This document shows, piece after piece, positions 1 through 11,436 of a stretch of 64,000 bases of DNA (positions are counted from its first letter, which is position 1; every line of letters starts with the position of its first letter). Both the position numbers and the translations under genes were made by a program. The notes below the pieces were generated by a model. That model saw only the letters and a list, made by a program, of their open reading frames with translations, had not been told where the DNA came from and did not search any database. The DNA comes from Pycnopodia helianthoides (taxonomy: Eukaryota > Echinodermata > Asteroidea > Forcipulatida > Asteriidae): NCBI GenBank assembly GCA_032158295.1, contig CM063262.1, positions 2,699,394 through 2,763,393 on the forward strand, written 5' to 3'.

Positions 1-185
1 TGTGTCGAAATGACCGGAATCTGTGTCAACATGACCCAGAATCTGTGTCAAAATGACCCGGAATCTGTGTCAAAATGACCCGGAATCTGTGTCAAAATGA
101 CCCGGAATCTGTGTCAAAATGACCCGGAATCTGTGTCAAAATGACCCGGAATCTGTGTCAAAATGACCCGGAATCTGTGTCAACA
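1..185. repeat. 22-bp tandem repeat, about 8 copies
   Basis: The unit AATCTGTGTCAAAATGACCC plus GG repeats with a 22-bp period from the window edge, so the array may extend further left. A diverged form of the same words occurs once inside the MITE copy at 17711-17920. The array therefore looks like an internal expansion within a member of that family, whose right end lies near 330-372. Confidence 0.9.
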
Positions 186-372
186 TTACCCAGAAATGGG
201 TCCAAATTACGCAGAATTTGAGTTAAAAATCCTATGTTTGAACCACTTGACGGTCAGCCTGACCCGTAAATGGTCAGGCCTTAAATGGGTCAGCCTGACC
301 CGTAAATGGGTCTGGCACCCTCGGAACTGGAATCCGGGTCAATCCCGACCCGAGAGTGTTGAGAGTGTTGGA
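186..372. mobile_element. Right part of a GGGTCA-rich MITE
   Basis: The stretch is rich in the words GGTCAGCCTGACCCG and ends with CCCGACCCGAGAGTGTTGAG. That end matches the terminal inverted repeat of the copies at 14317-14572 and 17711-17920. The left end is missing or lies beyond the window. Confidence 0.5.
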
Positions 373-499
373 AGAAATGGAAACAGAACATATAAATGCC
401 CATATACAGTTTACGTTTATGTAAGGTTATGTACGCGTAAAGTGTACGTTACTTTGACAAGCTGCCGTATCGTTAAAAAAAAATGGAAAAATAAAAAAT

Positions 500-774
500 A
501 ACGGATTTTGTTGACATCTCTTCCGTATATGGTTTTTGAGGCATTGCATGATGAGGTATCAATATATATTCGGTTTGCTGGTAACACCACGTGTGTGTAT
601 CTACTTTGCTGTGTAGATTTTGTTCTTTGGAGAACTTGTCTTGCTATTTGTTCCCTAGTATACCGCGGAGTAGAATTTCGGAATTCGGGAGACTTCTCAG
701 TTCTAAAAGAACTGTTCCGTATCTTTAAATAAAGGCGAAGCTGCGTGGGTTGACTGGCAGTGCGATGTCTGTGT
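500..774. repeat. Dispersed repeat, copy 1 (inverted copy near 34040)
   Basis: About 200 bp here is closely matched in reverse complement by 34035-34245, including the words ACTTTGCT, TTTTGTTCTTT and GAATTCG. It may be part of a longer transposon such as an LTR, but I see no defined ends. The last 50 bp (725-774) are repeated directly at 1145-1195. Confidence 0.55.
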
Positions 775-1148
775 TTAAAGGCACTGGACACTATTTGTAA
801 TTATTCAAAAAAAATTGTTAGCAAAAAAACTTACCTAGTAACAAGCAATGGAGAGCTGTTGATAGTATAAAACATTATGAGAAACGGCTCCCTCTGAAGT
901 AATGTGGTTTTTGAGAAAGAGGTAATTTCTCACTCAAATAGAAAAAGACTTCAGCTGAAGCCTTTTATTATGCACCTGAAAGCACACAAATTTGTGCAAC
1001 GAGGGTGATTTTTTTCACTATTTTCTTGCAACTGCGATGACCAATTGAGTCCAAATTTTCACAGATTTGTTATTTTATGCATATGATGGGATACACCAAG
1101 TGAGAATACTGGTTTTTGACAATAACCAAAGGTGTCCAGTGCCTTTAA
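775..1148. mobile_element. TTAA-flanked MITE, family R1
   Basis: It begins TTAAAGGCACTGGACAC and ends GTGTCCAGTGCCTTTAA, giving terminal inverted repeats inside TTAA target duplications. Related copies lie at 12221-12601, 24773-25367, 29651-29910, 31857-32140, 42901-43216 and 60690-60910. TTAA targets are used by piggyBac and Kolobok transposons. No transposase is present. Confidence 0.85.
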
Positions 1149-1329
1149 ATAAAGGCGAAGCTGCGTGGGTTGAATGGCAGTGCGATTTCTCGTGTTTTAT
1201 ACTCACGGGGGTTTTGTCGTGACTTGGAGCGGTCGTTGACGACCAAGTGGTGTTAAGTTAGAATACCGGCGAGGGCTGTCTTGCATGGTCTGGCCGCGGA
1301 CCGCGAGAAGGCCCCAAGTGGTTATTAAA

Positions 1330-1572
1330 GACTAAACATGCTCTCAACGTGTGTGTCTTGTAAGCCAAACTGGCCATGTTTTAAAGATCAAGTCCAGCAT
1401 TTCTATAATGTTCCCTCAAAATTCCCGGGAGTTTGTAAAAGCAAAATCTAGACTAACATGCTCTCAACGTGTGTGTCTTGTAAGCCAAACTGGCCTTGTT
1501 TTAAATATCAAGTCCAGCATTTTATAGTATTCCCTCGAAAATTCCCAGGAGTTTGTAAAAGCACTAATCTAG
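1330..1572. repeat. 121-bp direct tandem duplication
   Basis: Two adjacent units (1330-1450 and 1451-1572) both start GACTAA(A)CATGCTCTCAACG and end near TTTGTAAAAGCA. They differ at a few positions and carry no credible reading frame. Confidence 0.85.
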
Positions 1573-2889
1573 TAAATGTTACGTTGCTTTTAACCAGCGG
1601 CGTGGGCGGGTGCCAAAAATATTAGGAACTTTTACGTGTAGGCCATATGCGTAAAAACAAAATATACATAAACGGTATTTGATGTGTAATAATAGCTCAT
1701 TCAAACTTTATTACATTGTGCTGTTTCAGTGTAACATGTAACCCACTGTTTACGATCGTGTAAAACTTACGGTTGATTGCCGTATTTGATCGGTGCGTTT
1801 GAAAAGATTTTACAAAAAACACAAAGCTGACGGCTCATTGTTTTGAAACTACATCAGCTAAAATACATCAATGAAGTCATACAATTCTGTATTGTCCTGC
1901 CATGTGTCTTGTATACTTGTGACGTAATTCCGCTGTGGGCCACGCTCACTTTTACACAGTTTGGCCAAAACGATCATACCAGAAGCCCATGCAATGAGCA
2001 AGCAGTTTACCTAGGATTTGTTTTCGCAAGATGTTGTCATGATCTGGACTTGCCTTTATTTTGCAAAGAGTCGCAGTCCCCCCCCCAAAAAAAAAAAATC
2101 AAGAATGTTTTCACAGCAAGAATTTCTTGGAGGGGGGAAGCAGCAACAACCCATGCGCTTGCGATCGATCTGATGTGCGCGTTCGACAACAACATCCTCG
2201 TCATCAGCAGCGTCATCAGGCTTGTTCAGCCATTGTTGGATGAAGCCCTCCTCAAGCAATTTCCTTCCTCTTGTGCCACTTGGGATTCTACTCCATGTTT
2301 GCCGTGTTCATATTGAAATGATTTCATCTCTTCATCTCTTTTTTTTCTTCTTCTTTTTTCTTCTTCCTCTTCTTCTCCTGGCTGTCCTTGGTTGTCATTC
2401 TGTGACTCTCGTGAACCATCTGATGACTCGACGTCTTGCAATGACCTGCCATCTCCATTTCATTTCCTTGATCTTCTCTATGACATCTTTGACCTTTAGG
2501 TTTTTTTTATAAAAATACTACAAGAGAAACTGACTAGGTAAAATTCTAAACAACTTTGTGTTGAACAAAGAAAATTTACGAGAGCGGGACTTGAACTTGT
2601 TTTATTAATATAGGGTCCTTTTGTTGTCTGATGTGCGTTTGACTGGGAGTAGATTAAAGAAAAAAAAAAACACGGGGAAAGCCCAAGTCGCTCTACTAAA
2701 GATGTTTGACTTTGTCCTATAATGACACAACGAGCATTCTCCTTGTCATAACTCCATGTAGTGTTGTTACCAATGTGTGTTTCATCGTTTTGCCATTCAC
2801 TCATCACCAAAGTACTGGTAGCTAGTCTATACTGTCTACCTCTCTGTGCAAACTTTGGTTGTTGGGCAGAGGTCTCGCTGATGATTCAT
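1573..2889. other. No gene recognised; possible SINE piece
   Basis: The region holds poly-A and pyrimidine-rich tracts and several short open frames without recognisable domains or splice context. The stretch near 2530-2612 (GTTGAACAAAGAAAATTTAC followed by GGGACTTGAAC) resembles the SINE at 56075-56220 in the same orientation. Confidence 0.4.
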
Positions 2890-3189
2890 TTAAAGGAACA
2901 TTACAGAATTGGTTTTTGCTAACAAAACAGTTGCTGGCAGTGTAAGCACTTTATGTAATCCACCATATCCATAAACTGACAAACCTGTAGAAGTTTGATA
3001 AAACGCTCACTGAGCGATAAACTCCAATCGGATAATTAGTTTATTCATTTCTCATCAAATATGGCATTTCAGACAGAAATATTTCAAGGGATGTTTTCTA
3101 CTATCATCATCATTAGACCGTGTAAGTTTTATGTAAATCTGTGATCAAAAGTAATTTTAACAATTACCAATTCTATAATGTTCCTTTAA
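2890..3189. mobile_element. TTAA-flanked MITE, family R3
   Basis: It begins TTAAAGGAACATTACAGAAT and ends TCTATAATGTTCCTTTAA. This copy is about 90 bp shorter than the others, lacking the segment around the GATCGGCCATCTGGGTC word. Other copies are at 15751-16135, 21356-21729, 36715-37100 (inverted), 39087-39458 and 46083-46479. Confidence 0.88.
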
Positions 3190-3389
3190 GAGGATTTTTC
3201 TGAGAGGGTTTCATGCTGATGATTCCCACCGTAGCTTCCGTCATAGTTTCCCGACCTCCTCGGTGTTGCCGATAATTGCTATGGATGTCACTTATAAACC
3301 GAGAAGGCTAATATCCACGTCCGGCAGATTAATTGGCTCGGGTTCCAATTCCTATATAGAGAGAGGTCAAGTGGATTCTCTAGACATTA

Positions 3390-3551
3390 TGGCCCTTTTC
3401 GAATTCACGGCTTCGGCTCCGGATTGGGCTTCAGGCCCAGTTCTCTTGTCTGAAGCCCTGACCGCAAAGCATGCGTAAGTTAAAATAACTGAGGGAGCCT
3501 AGCTAGCCTGAGCCGATTTTGGAGCCGAAGCCGTGAATTCGAAAAGGGCCT
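3390..3551. mobile_element. Foldback MITE with 31-bp perfect inverted ends
   Basis: The left end GGCCCTTTTCGAATTCACGG and the right end CCGTGAATTCGAAAAGGGCC are exact reverse complements, continuing through GCTTCGGCTCC. The element is 162 bp and is bordered on both sides by TAT. Confidence 0.8.
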
Positions 3552-3631
3552 ATTGTTTCTATCCCAAGCCTAACTAAAGGTCGGACAAAACCCTCTTGGC
3601 TGGGTTAGGGATAGTGTTAGCCATGTAAAAT

Positions 3632-3860
3632 AGACCCTTCCCCATGAAATATGTAAATTGAACATCGCGCGTGCGCACTCTCCCTATACTGGTTGGCAAA
3701 ATGCAGTGAACATCGCGCCCTTTTTGTTTGGGACTGATGGTGGCGTGGCGTGGCACAAGCGTTTGAGAATGTGCCGAGTGCACAACTCTACGGCGTTTGG
3801 CAACCAATGGTGTATGTACGCATGCGTGAATGTAATTAGCATATTTCACAGGAAAGGTCC
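3632..3860. mobile_element. Diverged palindromic MITE
   Basis: The left arm (GACCCTTCC, then ATGAAATATG, then GGTTGGCAAA) is mirrored by the right arm (TTTGGCAACC, then CATATTTCA, then GGAAAGGTC). The arms are about 70 bp and imperfect. The open frames here come from the palindrome. Confidence 0.65.
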
Positions 3861-3913
3861 ATTGCTTAATGGTTTAGTACACATTCAATCGACTTGGGGT
3901 TGATAGATTTATG

Positions 3914-3916
<3 letters not shown>

Positions 3917-3954
<38 letters not shown>
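3917..3954. repeat. (TA)n microsatellite
   Basis: An uninterrupted run of about 19 TA dinucleotides. Confidence 0.95.
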
Positions 3955-3958
<4 letters not shown>

Positions 3959-5320
3959 TTTTTAGGCTGGTTTTGCAGCATCGTCGATTCGGCATTAATA
4001 TGGAGGTATACAATTATGGTCAAATCATTAAACGTGATTATTAGGAGGAGTATAAAACGCAAATGTGTATAAAGGGATTTTGTAAAAGTGTGTACCCTAT
4101 TTTTGAAAGAGAAGCTAAAAATCGGCTTTGATGAATATACTTCAATGGGTGGGGGCGGGGGACGGCCGGACGGGTCTAGCCCCCTCATCCGATGGGGTTG
4201 GTTTAGTGGTGTCTTTCCTCACCTTGCACCTCTAGGATCCCGGTTCGATTTACCGCAGGGGGCACTATGTGTATTAGGTTTCCAGGCCTTACCTGATTGC
4301 GTGGGTTTGGGGTTTGCCCTCTAAAACAAAAACTTCCTTCCTTGTATTCTCTCCCATGGGGTTTTTGACTAGTAGAGTGATTAAGTTTGCTTTCTGAGGA
4401 ATCATGGCTTCATAACCAAAATAAATAAGCAATAAGATAAAGTAAACTGGCCTGACTCCCGCACCCCACCTATCCGCTGAAAGTACTTTTAGTTTGCGAG
4501 TTGAACTTGGGCAAAGTCTCTTACCATACCCCCCCCCCCATTCCAAAACATCTTAACACCAAATTGGCCTACACTACTTACATGTGCATAAGTTACAAAA
4601 GGCCCAAAGTTGGCCTCTAGTTTCAAAGTAACAAAGTGACTTTCGAAGATTCAGTCTTCAACTTTAAGTGAGACACTGTGCCAACAGCTAAAAGTTTTTT
4701 CTTCTCTTCTGTTTAATTCGAAAGGAATAAAGAAGGCAGTCAAAATGAGAAAGAAAGACAGTTGGACTTCCAATCAGAAACGCTTTTATTTGACTCTTTT
4801 TTTAAACAAAAAAAAATGGGAAAAGGCAGGAGCGCGGTGCTCCAATAACACTTAATTATTCTCTGGAATGTTTCGCTTCATTTAATTCCCAGGAGACCCG
4901 AACGACAAAACGCTCAATTTGTCCCTCAACAATTGACCCGTTTGAGAAAAAAACATCGATAAATTTATCCAATTTGTCGAGAGGTGTGCCGGCCGTTTGG
5001 GATGAAGAGTCTACGGTATCGATTCGTCCGCACGCCCCGGTGTTACGGAGAAAGAGAGAGAGTTCGCAGACCGAACTGGGGGATGTACTCTGTAGCATGC
5101 GGTTGCACGTTTATTTTCTGCGTGGAAGTCAGACCACGGAACCCGAACAGCCTGTCTGTCACACTTTTAACTGCAAGGAGTATAGTTACTGTCGAACATG
5201 GGAGAGGGGTTTGGGGATAGAACGGGCAGGGGAACCCAAGCCTCTAATTCACGCTAATGAAACAATCAATGTTTTTTCATCATAACCAATTATTTACTTT
5301 GTCTCGAACAATTCTACAAG
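3955..5320. other. No gene recognised
   Basis: Short open frames on both strands lack recognisable domains, plausible starts or paired splice sites. The stretch includes G-rich and C-rich homopolymers and a T-rich segment near 4790-4815. I see nothing I can annotate. Confidence 0.4.
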
Positions 5321-5706
5321 TTAAAGGTATTATACCGGATTGGTAATGAATGGAAAAAAATCATTGTTTAGCTTCAGTCTGAAAGCTTTCTAATTATAAA
5401 GTTCATACTAGAAACGTGTTTTTGTTCATGTGAAATGTTTCCCTCTGAAATGGAGTCGTATTCCAGAAAACTAAATCTGAAAACCTAAACGAACGGTTGT
5501 TACAACCGAAATTAAGGACAAGGTGTTTACATGCTGATGAAAATGTGTGCATGGTTTTTCACTATGTTTTTCCTGACTCGCTTAACGGATTAAGCCCCAA
5601 TTATCACATACGGGTTTGTTATTTCATGTACATGGTTGATCACATAAAACATGAACACTGTCTGCGACTGTTTTGTCAGCTCTACCAATTCTGCATAATA
5701 CCTTTT
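5321..5706. mobile_element. TTAA-flanked MITE, family R2b
   Basis: It begins TTAAAGGTATTATACCGG and ends CAATTCTGCATAATACCTTT. Its right third (a TTGATCACATAAAACATGAACACTG-like stretch) recurs at 44540-44670. The layout matches R1-R3: AGG at the start of the inverted repeat, next to TTAA. Confidence 0.7.
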
Positions 5707-6223
5707 GAATATAATTGCCACTGACCAAGTGCTTATTGAGGTTATAACGTGGAAATATGTTGTTCATGTTTGAAATATAAAGTATCCGGAGTGAATAAGT
5801 GACCAGCCAGCGCCTTGGGCGATACAGTAGCATGGTCAGCCGATGACTGTCCGTGGATTGACCTATATAGTCGTAACACTAACCACCCATAACACTTTAA
5901 ATATGCACCAATTGAACTCTGTAACACTGCGCAAACTAAGGTGTTAAATACAACACTGCGCAAACAAGGGTGTTGAACAAAACGTCGAAGGTGTTAAAAG
6001 GAGATATATATACTGATTAAGGAACGCCCGCCGTAATATTTTCTTCTGATGGCATTAAAGGAATTGTTTGTGGGGAAAGAGTTATAGACAAATAGCATGG
6101 CAGGTCCAGGTGATGCGATTGTGCCTTTGATGATACAAGCGTGAAATAGCAAGACAAGCTCTCAAGAACAAAGTGACACATCAAGGTAAATATTGTACAC
6201 AATGGTGTTTACCGAATAAATAA

Positions 6224-6470
6224 GCATGGAATGAGGCACACCGTCAGAGTATGTCACGAGAAAGATATTTGGCGAGGCTTCTAGGGCTATCGAAGATTTT
6301 AATTTTTGAAAAAAACATAGGTAGTATAACAATTTTTTTTTAGCAATTTTGAAAGTATTGAAAAATGCTTGTTTTTAATCTATCTACATGTTTTCAAAGT
6401 TCAAATGTATAGCCAAATATCTTTCTCATGACATACTCTGACTGTGTGCCCAAATTCTATACTTGTATCC
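6224..6470. mobile_element. Palindromic MITE, family M4
   Basis: The left part contains AGAGTATGTCACGAGAAAGA and the right part carries its near complement, TCTTTCTCATGACATACTCT, around an AT-rich core. Related copies are at 13780-14032 and 48793-49000. Confidence 0.7.
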
Positions 6471-7439
6471 TCAAGGGCACAATCCCCCCTCAAAAAAAAA
6501 AAAAAAAATAAATAAATATATACAAAATAAAATAAATGAAAAATAATAATAATGATAATAATTTCCCCTCTCTGCCCCACTATAAACTCATTCCAATCCT
6601 GCACCTGTGAACCTTTTATCAAACTCGGTGGTCTCGTTTTCCTGAATCCACAAAAAAAAGAAAGAGGAGTGTGTTCGGTTGGGGATACAGCGCACGTTCA
6701 ATTGAAGTAGTCATCACTTTTTTTTGGATACGGCATAGCGAAATATTGTACATTGTTTGTGGACCATTTTTCACAAACACAAACGATTCCATTTTAGACG
6801 GAAACATTATTTTGTCAGGACTTGTAGTTGTATTTCTCGTTCCAAAGTTTAAATGTAGGGTCGTAACCCTGGTAAAGACCCCCCGAAAAGAAATTGTGTA
6901 ATTTTGTATCCGAAAACCAAACTTTAAAAAAAATAAAGATAGTAAAAGTAGTAAATCTGTGAATTTGTTTCGTCCGAAGTGCCCCCGTTAATTAGAAATC
7001 GATAAAAGTATGTCGGGGAAAAAAATCTCAAAAGATCGCCTGCAAGTGTTTTGGGGAAAATTCTGTGGCGTCCGTTTAAATGCTGCCCCCAATCCGGCCA
7101 GGGATGCGGTTGATACCCGCTGTCACCTCGCTAAACGTGGATGGATTCGACGTTCTTGAAAACAAATTCTGTGACAGTGTCTTGCTGTTTTATCAATAAG
7201 TAGACACCGTATTCAACTGAAACTTTCTCAGGTGACTTTTAGTTTGTCTCTATTGGTAGATTTGCCTACGAATCAGTACTATCCCTAATCATCAGGCATA
7301 CTTAAACCATCCCTCAACACTTAATGGGGGAGCATACAACCACAAGGTGCTTATTAGCGCTAAGGGGTTAATCCAAGTATAACACTACCTCAGCCCTCGC
7401 ATCAGTTCTCGTTTTTACACCTGGGTTAAGAGAATCAAT

Positions 7440-7546
7440 TATGGTCAAGTGCCTTGCCCAAGAACCCAAGTGTAATGACCTGGAATCGAACCCACGCTCG
7501 GGTTATTCAATCATCAGAACTTGAGTCGGCTACGACACGCCATCAC
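7440..7546 (-). mobile_element. tRNA-derived SINE fragment (SINE-A head)
   Basis: Read on the minus strand, it starts GGCGTGTCGTAGCCGAC and carries a B-box-like GGGTTCGATTCC. It then runs into CACTTGGGTTCTTGGGCAAG, as in the fuller copies at 23687-24160 and 38564-38989. Confidence 0.6.
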
Positions 7547-9606
7547 TTTTTTTTTTTTTTTTTTTTTTTAAACTTATCCTGACTTCGAGCGATTGTTTTG
7601 GGAAAACTTGATTAATATTTTACACTCAAATTTTTTATCAGAGCTGCATCATCTGTAAGACAATGCCTCGAGTCAAGTAAACATTTTTCCTAGAATTGTG
7701 CGGTGTTTCAATTCAGTTTTATCGGATTAAGATCGACTTTCCAATTTAGTGAAATCGACTGTTGCCGAACCAAACTCATGAGGTTGTTCGGAGGTGGGTG
7801 GCCTGGAAGGAGACCTTCCCAGGTGAAGTCTTCAAGCGAACCATTTATATGTACGGAGCCCCGGAAGTGCCATCGAGATCCTGAGATAACTGTATCTGGG
7901 GCTGATGACGTCCAGCAAACAAAAAACGTGACACTTCTAATGAAGATTTCCGTATCAGTAACCGAAATCTCGTTCGGGTTGCCGTTTTGTGGGCTTTGAC
8001 CAATACAAAGTTAGGCCATGTCCGAATCCCAACAGCACCGTTTCGGTCAACGCTACGGTATCAATTAGTGCTGTACCTTGTCTTGATTTAAAGAGCGCAT
8101 ATAGGTTTATACTCCACTGTTGATGACAGCATCACAAATTTGGTCAACCCCACTAATAATGTACCTTATCTTGTCTCAAAGTGAGTACAGCAACATCAAC
8201 TATACTCCGGACACCTTTTTTTCCTTTCAGCATTGATGAGTTTCGTAGCACTGACCACCTTCGGTGCCTACGGCACGGCAAAACAACACCAATTCCACTC
8301 ATCCGAATTTAAGACTCGATATACTCAAAGGACTTAGTGCTTTCGGGTTGGGTGATAATTTGCATGCCTATTTTGTTTCCTGGACACCTCTCGGTGACAG
8401 TGTTTGCTGCGAAATGGCCATCAATTATTAAAATTGGCCGTGGGTGACCGTTGGGCCGTGTCCGAGTTGATAAATGGCTTCGGCAGCTGGCCGGAATGCC
8501 GAAAAGTCTCAACTCTCCAGTAAAGTTTTCGTTGCAGCCAACAACAATAGCCGAGAGTCGCTTGATTTGGACGCGACCTTAGACTCGAAAAAGACTCCCC
8601 ACTGTACTCAATTTTTCCATCGGTGTTTCATTAATTTGATTAAACCGTCCGTACTGTGTTATAGTAACAGCATTGTTCAAACTATAAGTATTTCATTTGA
8701 TTACCGTACTTTAAAGTAAACAAAAACAACGTAATTCAAACTACAAGACAGAGAAGTAAATCTGCATTGTCCCTTTTTTGTGTCAAATTTCTCAAGTTTG
8801 CTCTACAAAATAGTTCTAATGTATCAACCATTTGGTTCCTACAGCTTTCTCAGCTGAGCGGGATGGAAATACTTATTTACGGAGTCTTCCCTCGAATCTG
8901 ACTCTCCTCCGCGTTTAACCTGACGATTTGATATCTCCTTCATCAATGACGTCCGTGATCAATCTCCCACAGAGCCCTTTTCCAATTTACTCACACGACG
9001 GTGTCTCCCGTCAAAGGCCTGTAACAAAATCTCTCCTCTCACCGCGACAGATTTCCACGGGAAAGAAACATTAGCTACGAATCTCCTTGGAGCTTTTTTT
9101 TTCTTTCTTTCTTTCTTTCTTTTTTCTTTTGGTTGTTTTGTTTTTGGGAGTCGCAAATATATTTTCAGGGTTAATGTTGAAATGGAAATCAGGTGCTGTC
9201 TGCTGCCGGCGCACGGCATGATTAAATTACGCCAGAATTCGTTTAAACGGAAGCATTCGATTAGTGCGTTCGTTGTCAATGCATGCTACAAGAAAAATGG
9301 GGACGGGGGGGGGGGGGGAGGAGAGCGCTGCTTTTAAAAAGTCACGAGGGAAAAAAAAGGTTTGTCATTCGATTATGGAATCTGAAATAGCAAGGCATTC
9401 GCAGTAGCGATTGTGTTGGGACTTTTTGGTAACAATGCACACAGAGAGCAAAAGATTGCCGGATTGGGTTTAATTAAAAAATTACGTCAGATTTATATTG
9501 AAGGCATTTTTACTCTACGGGCTTAACTTAATAATACAATTGCTATAATGTCTGTGTATTTGGGGCAGTGATTGTTCTTATATTTCTTTTTTTTCTTGTC
9601 CCCCAG
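7547..9606. other. No gene recognised
   Basis: After a long T tract (7548-7569) the region contains scattered short open frames and pyrimidine runs. None has a recognisable domain. The strongest splice acceptor is at its right end, before the 27-nt candidate exon at 9607. Confidence 0.35.
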
Positions 9607-9633
9607 ATGTACAAGACACTGGATCGGGCTGCG
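9607..9633 (+). CDS. Candidate 27-nt micro-exon
   Basis: A T/C-rich tract ending CCCCAG precedes exactly 27 nt, and an ideal donor GTAAGT follows. Read in phase 0 it gives MYKTLDRAA, which would join in frame to the cysteine-rich exon at 14661. The splice signals are strong, but so short an exon is easily a chance match. A different reading phase would not fit the downstream exon. Confidence 0.3.
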
Positions 9634-9758
9634 GTAAGTTAAAACAAAAACTACTTTTCAAAACATATCATTCAGGCGACCCACAATAACAAAACATAAC
9701 GTAACAACTGGAATTTATAATATGATATTCCCTCAAGATCATTATAGCGCACATAATG

Positions 9759-9830
9759 CACTCTGAAAAACTCTCGGGTCAGGGGTCAGAATTGACCCGG
9801 CTTCCGGGTCCCAGGGGACCTGAGATGGTA
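9759..9830. mobile_element. GGGTCA-family MITE, truncated
   Basis: It starts CACTCTGAAAAACTCTCGGG and continues with TCAGAATTGACCCGG, which matches the left terminal repeat of the 14317 and 17711 copies. The remainder is missing. Confidence 0.5.
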
Positions 9831-10344
9831 AGCTGAGATGGTAAGATGGTGTGTTGATTGAAAACAAGTAGGGGTTTTCATTCACTCTTCCTCAAAAACC
9901 AACGAGACCGCAGCCAATTTGATGGGCTGATGAGGCTCTAGTCTTAACTCAAGACGTAACGTCTGGCCTTGCCTGCTGGATGTACACCGCGATGTAGGCT
10001 GGCTTGAGGGGAAAGCCTTAGACAAGGCTGTGGCTTCAGACTAATGGATGCAAATGACAACTCTGAAAGGGTGTATCACTGGTATCTATGTGCAAAAACC
10101 AAAAATATGTGACCAAGAAAAGTTGTGTTTAACTGTCATCTTAATTACACCCTCCTTGAACTGACGTCACACGCTGCCTATTGCCTACCCATTGGTCCTA
10201 AAAAGGCGTACTGCACATTACAACACACGGGGCCCTTGTCTCAAAAAATGGCGCAAGCAAGAGTAGTCGTGGAGACGTCAGGTGGATCCGTTCACTTCAA
10301 CTGAAGTGTTCTTGCAACCATTGCGCAAATTTTGTCCCCACTCT

Positions 10345-10695
10345 AAAAAAACACATTTAATAATGTGATCGTAACTAGTAAATCAATTTACAGTATGATT
10401 GACAATATTTTGGTATAGGTAATTTTTTATTGAAAACAAGACAGCTTTAATGAATGTGCTTTTCAAATGGGAAACTTTGGGGATCGGACGCTAGGTGGCA
10501 GCAGATTTTCCAATATTGAAGTCCATTGTTTTCGGAAGTTTGCACACATTCTCGGAACGACATAAACAATGTGAATTAATAACTCAACATACGTCTGCCG
10601 GCACCTAGCGTCCAAGAACTCCCAAATTTAATACTGTGCCATCATTGCTGTAGAAAATGTACTCACATTGCGAAAAAAAAAATGTGTTTCCATTA
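10345..10695. mobile_element. Nested inverted-repeat element
   Basis: An inner pair of arms (GGACGCTAGGTGGCAGC near 10487 and GCCGGCACCTAGCGTCC near 10597) lies inside an outer pair (AAACACATTT near 10349 and AAAAAATGTGTTT near 10675). This symmetrical layout is typical of a non-autonomous DNA transposon. Confidence 0.55.
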
Positions 10696-11162
10696 CGAGA
10701 TTTCAATCAGCCCCCACTAAAATTTTAATCATAGTCTCATGAGCACACACAGCAATCTTTCCAACTAACAGAACCTGTCTTTCGTCCTCTAAAAATTACT
10801 CAAACGCAGTTAATCCTTCTCGAGTGACGCTCTTCTGTCACGCCGTGTCGAAATCTGACGGCTCCAAAAAAGATCAAAACCCAAGGGTCGAATTCGCGAA
10901 TTCCTTGCGTCGTGCGGCGGCGGCTTCTCAAACTCGTATACTTTCTTGTTTACAGTCGTCACGCCTTGACGATGCATGACAGCCTTTGACGGTCCGGACT
11001 GATTGAACATGCTGATTAAGGAGTTAATGAAGTACAACATCATGGTTCTGGGGGTCTCAGTCATTGAGGGGCGTGGTTTGTGCGGTGCCTTTAATAGACA
11101 GAGCAACATTCTGCTACCAAGAGTTAGGGTTTCCAGTTATGTTGTGTTAGTGTTAGGTTCAG
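10696..11162. other. No gene recognised
   Basis: A minus-strand open frame of 99 codons here has no recognisable domain or splice context, and I do not call it a gene. Confidence 0.35.
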
Positions 11163-11192
11163 GATTAGGGTTAGGGTTAGGTTTAGGGTTAG
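11163..11192. repeat. Interstitial telomere-like repeat
   Basis: About five units of GGTTAG/TTAGGG with small variants. TTAGGG is the telomere repeat of echinoderms and many other metazoans. The short array is internal and is probably a repair scar or chance expansion. Confidence 0.75.
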
Positions 11193-11244
11193 AAACATGC
11201 AGAGAATAAATTATGCAAGTATAGATAGGTTGCAGTATGACGTA

Positions 11245-11436
11245 AATCGGCCATCTTTACGGGCAGTTTAGAACACTCAGTCGTGCGTTTCGTGTGAGAA
11301 CGGCGTGCAACACGCGCGCATTTCACGAAACTCATGGCAGGATTGGTCAGTGAACAACGCGGCTGCGTTAATAAGTTGAGCGTTTGACGCATCTGCAAGC
11401 CAAAATGCAATTTGCCCGTAAAGATGGCGTCTACTG
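11245..11436. mobile_element. Short foldback element
   Basis: GGCCATCTTTACGGGCA near 11248 is mirrored by TGCCCGTAAAGATGGC near 11413, enclosing about 150 bp with no credible gene. Confidence 0.5.

Noticed and set aside
1..180. CRISPR-like array of regularly spaced repeats
   Set aside because: The repeats are contiguous with no spacers, and the genome is eukaryotic.
1843..2316. 157-codon plus-strand frame
   Set aside because: No ATG context or domain, low-complexity runs of C and A in the middle, and competing frames on both strands. Probably chance.
11163..11192. True telomere end
   Set aside because: Only about five units, flanked on both sides by ordinary sequence.
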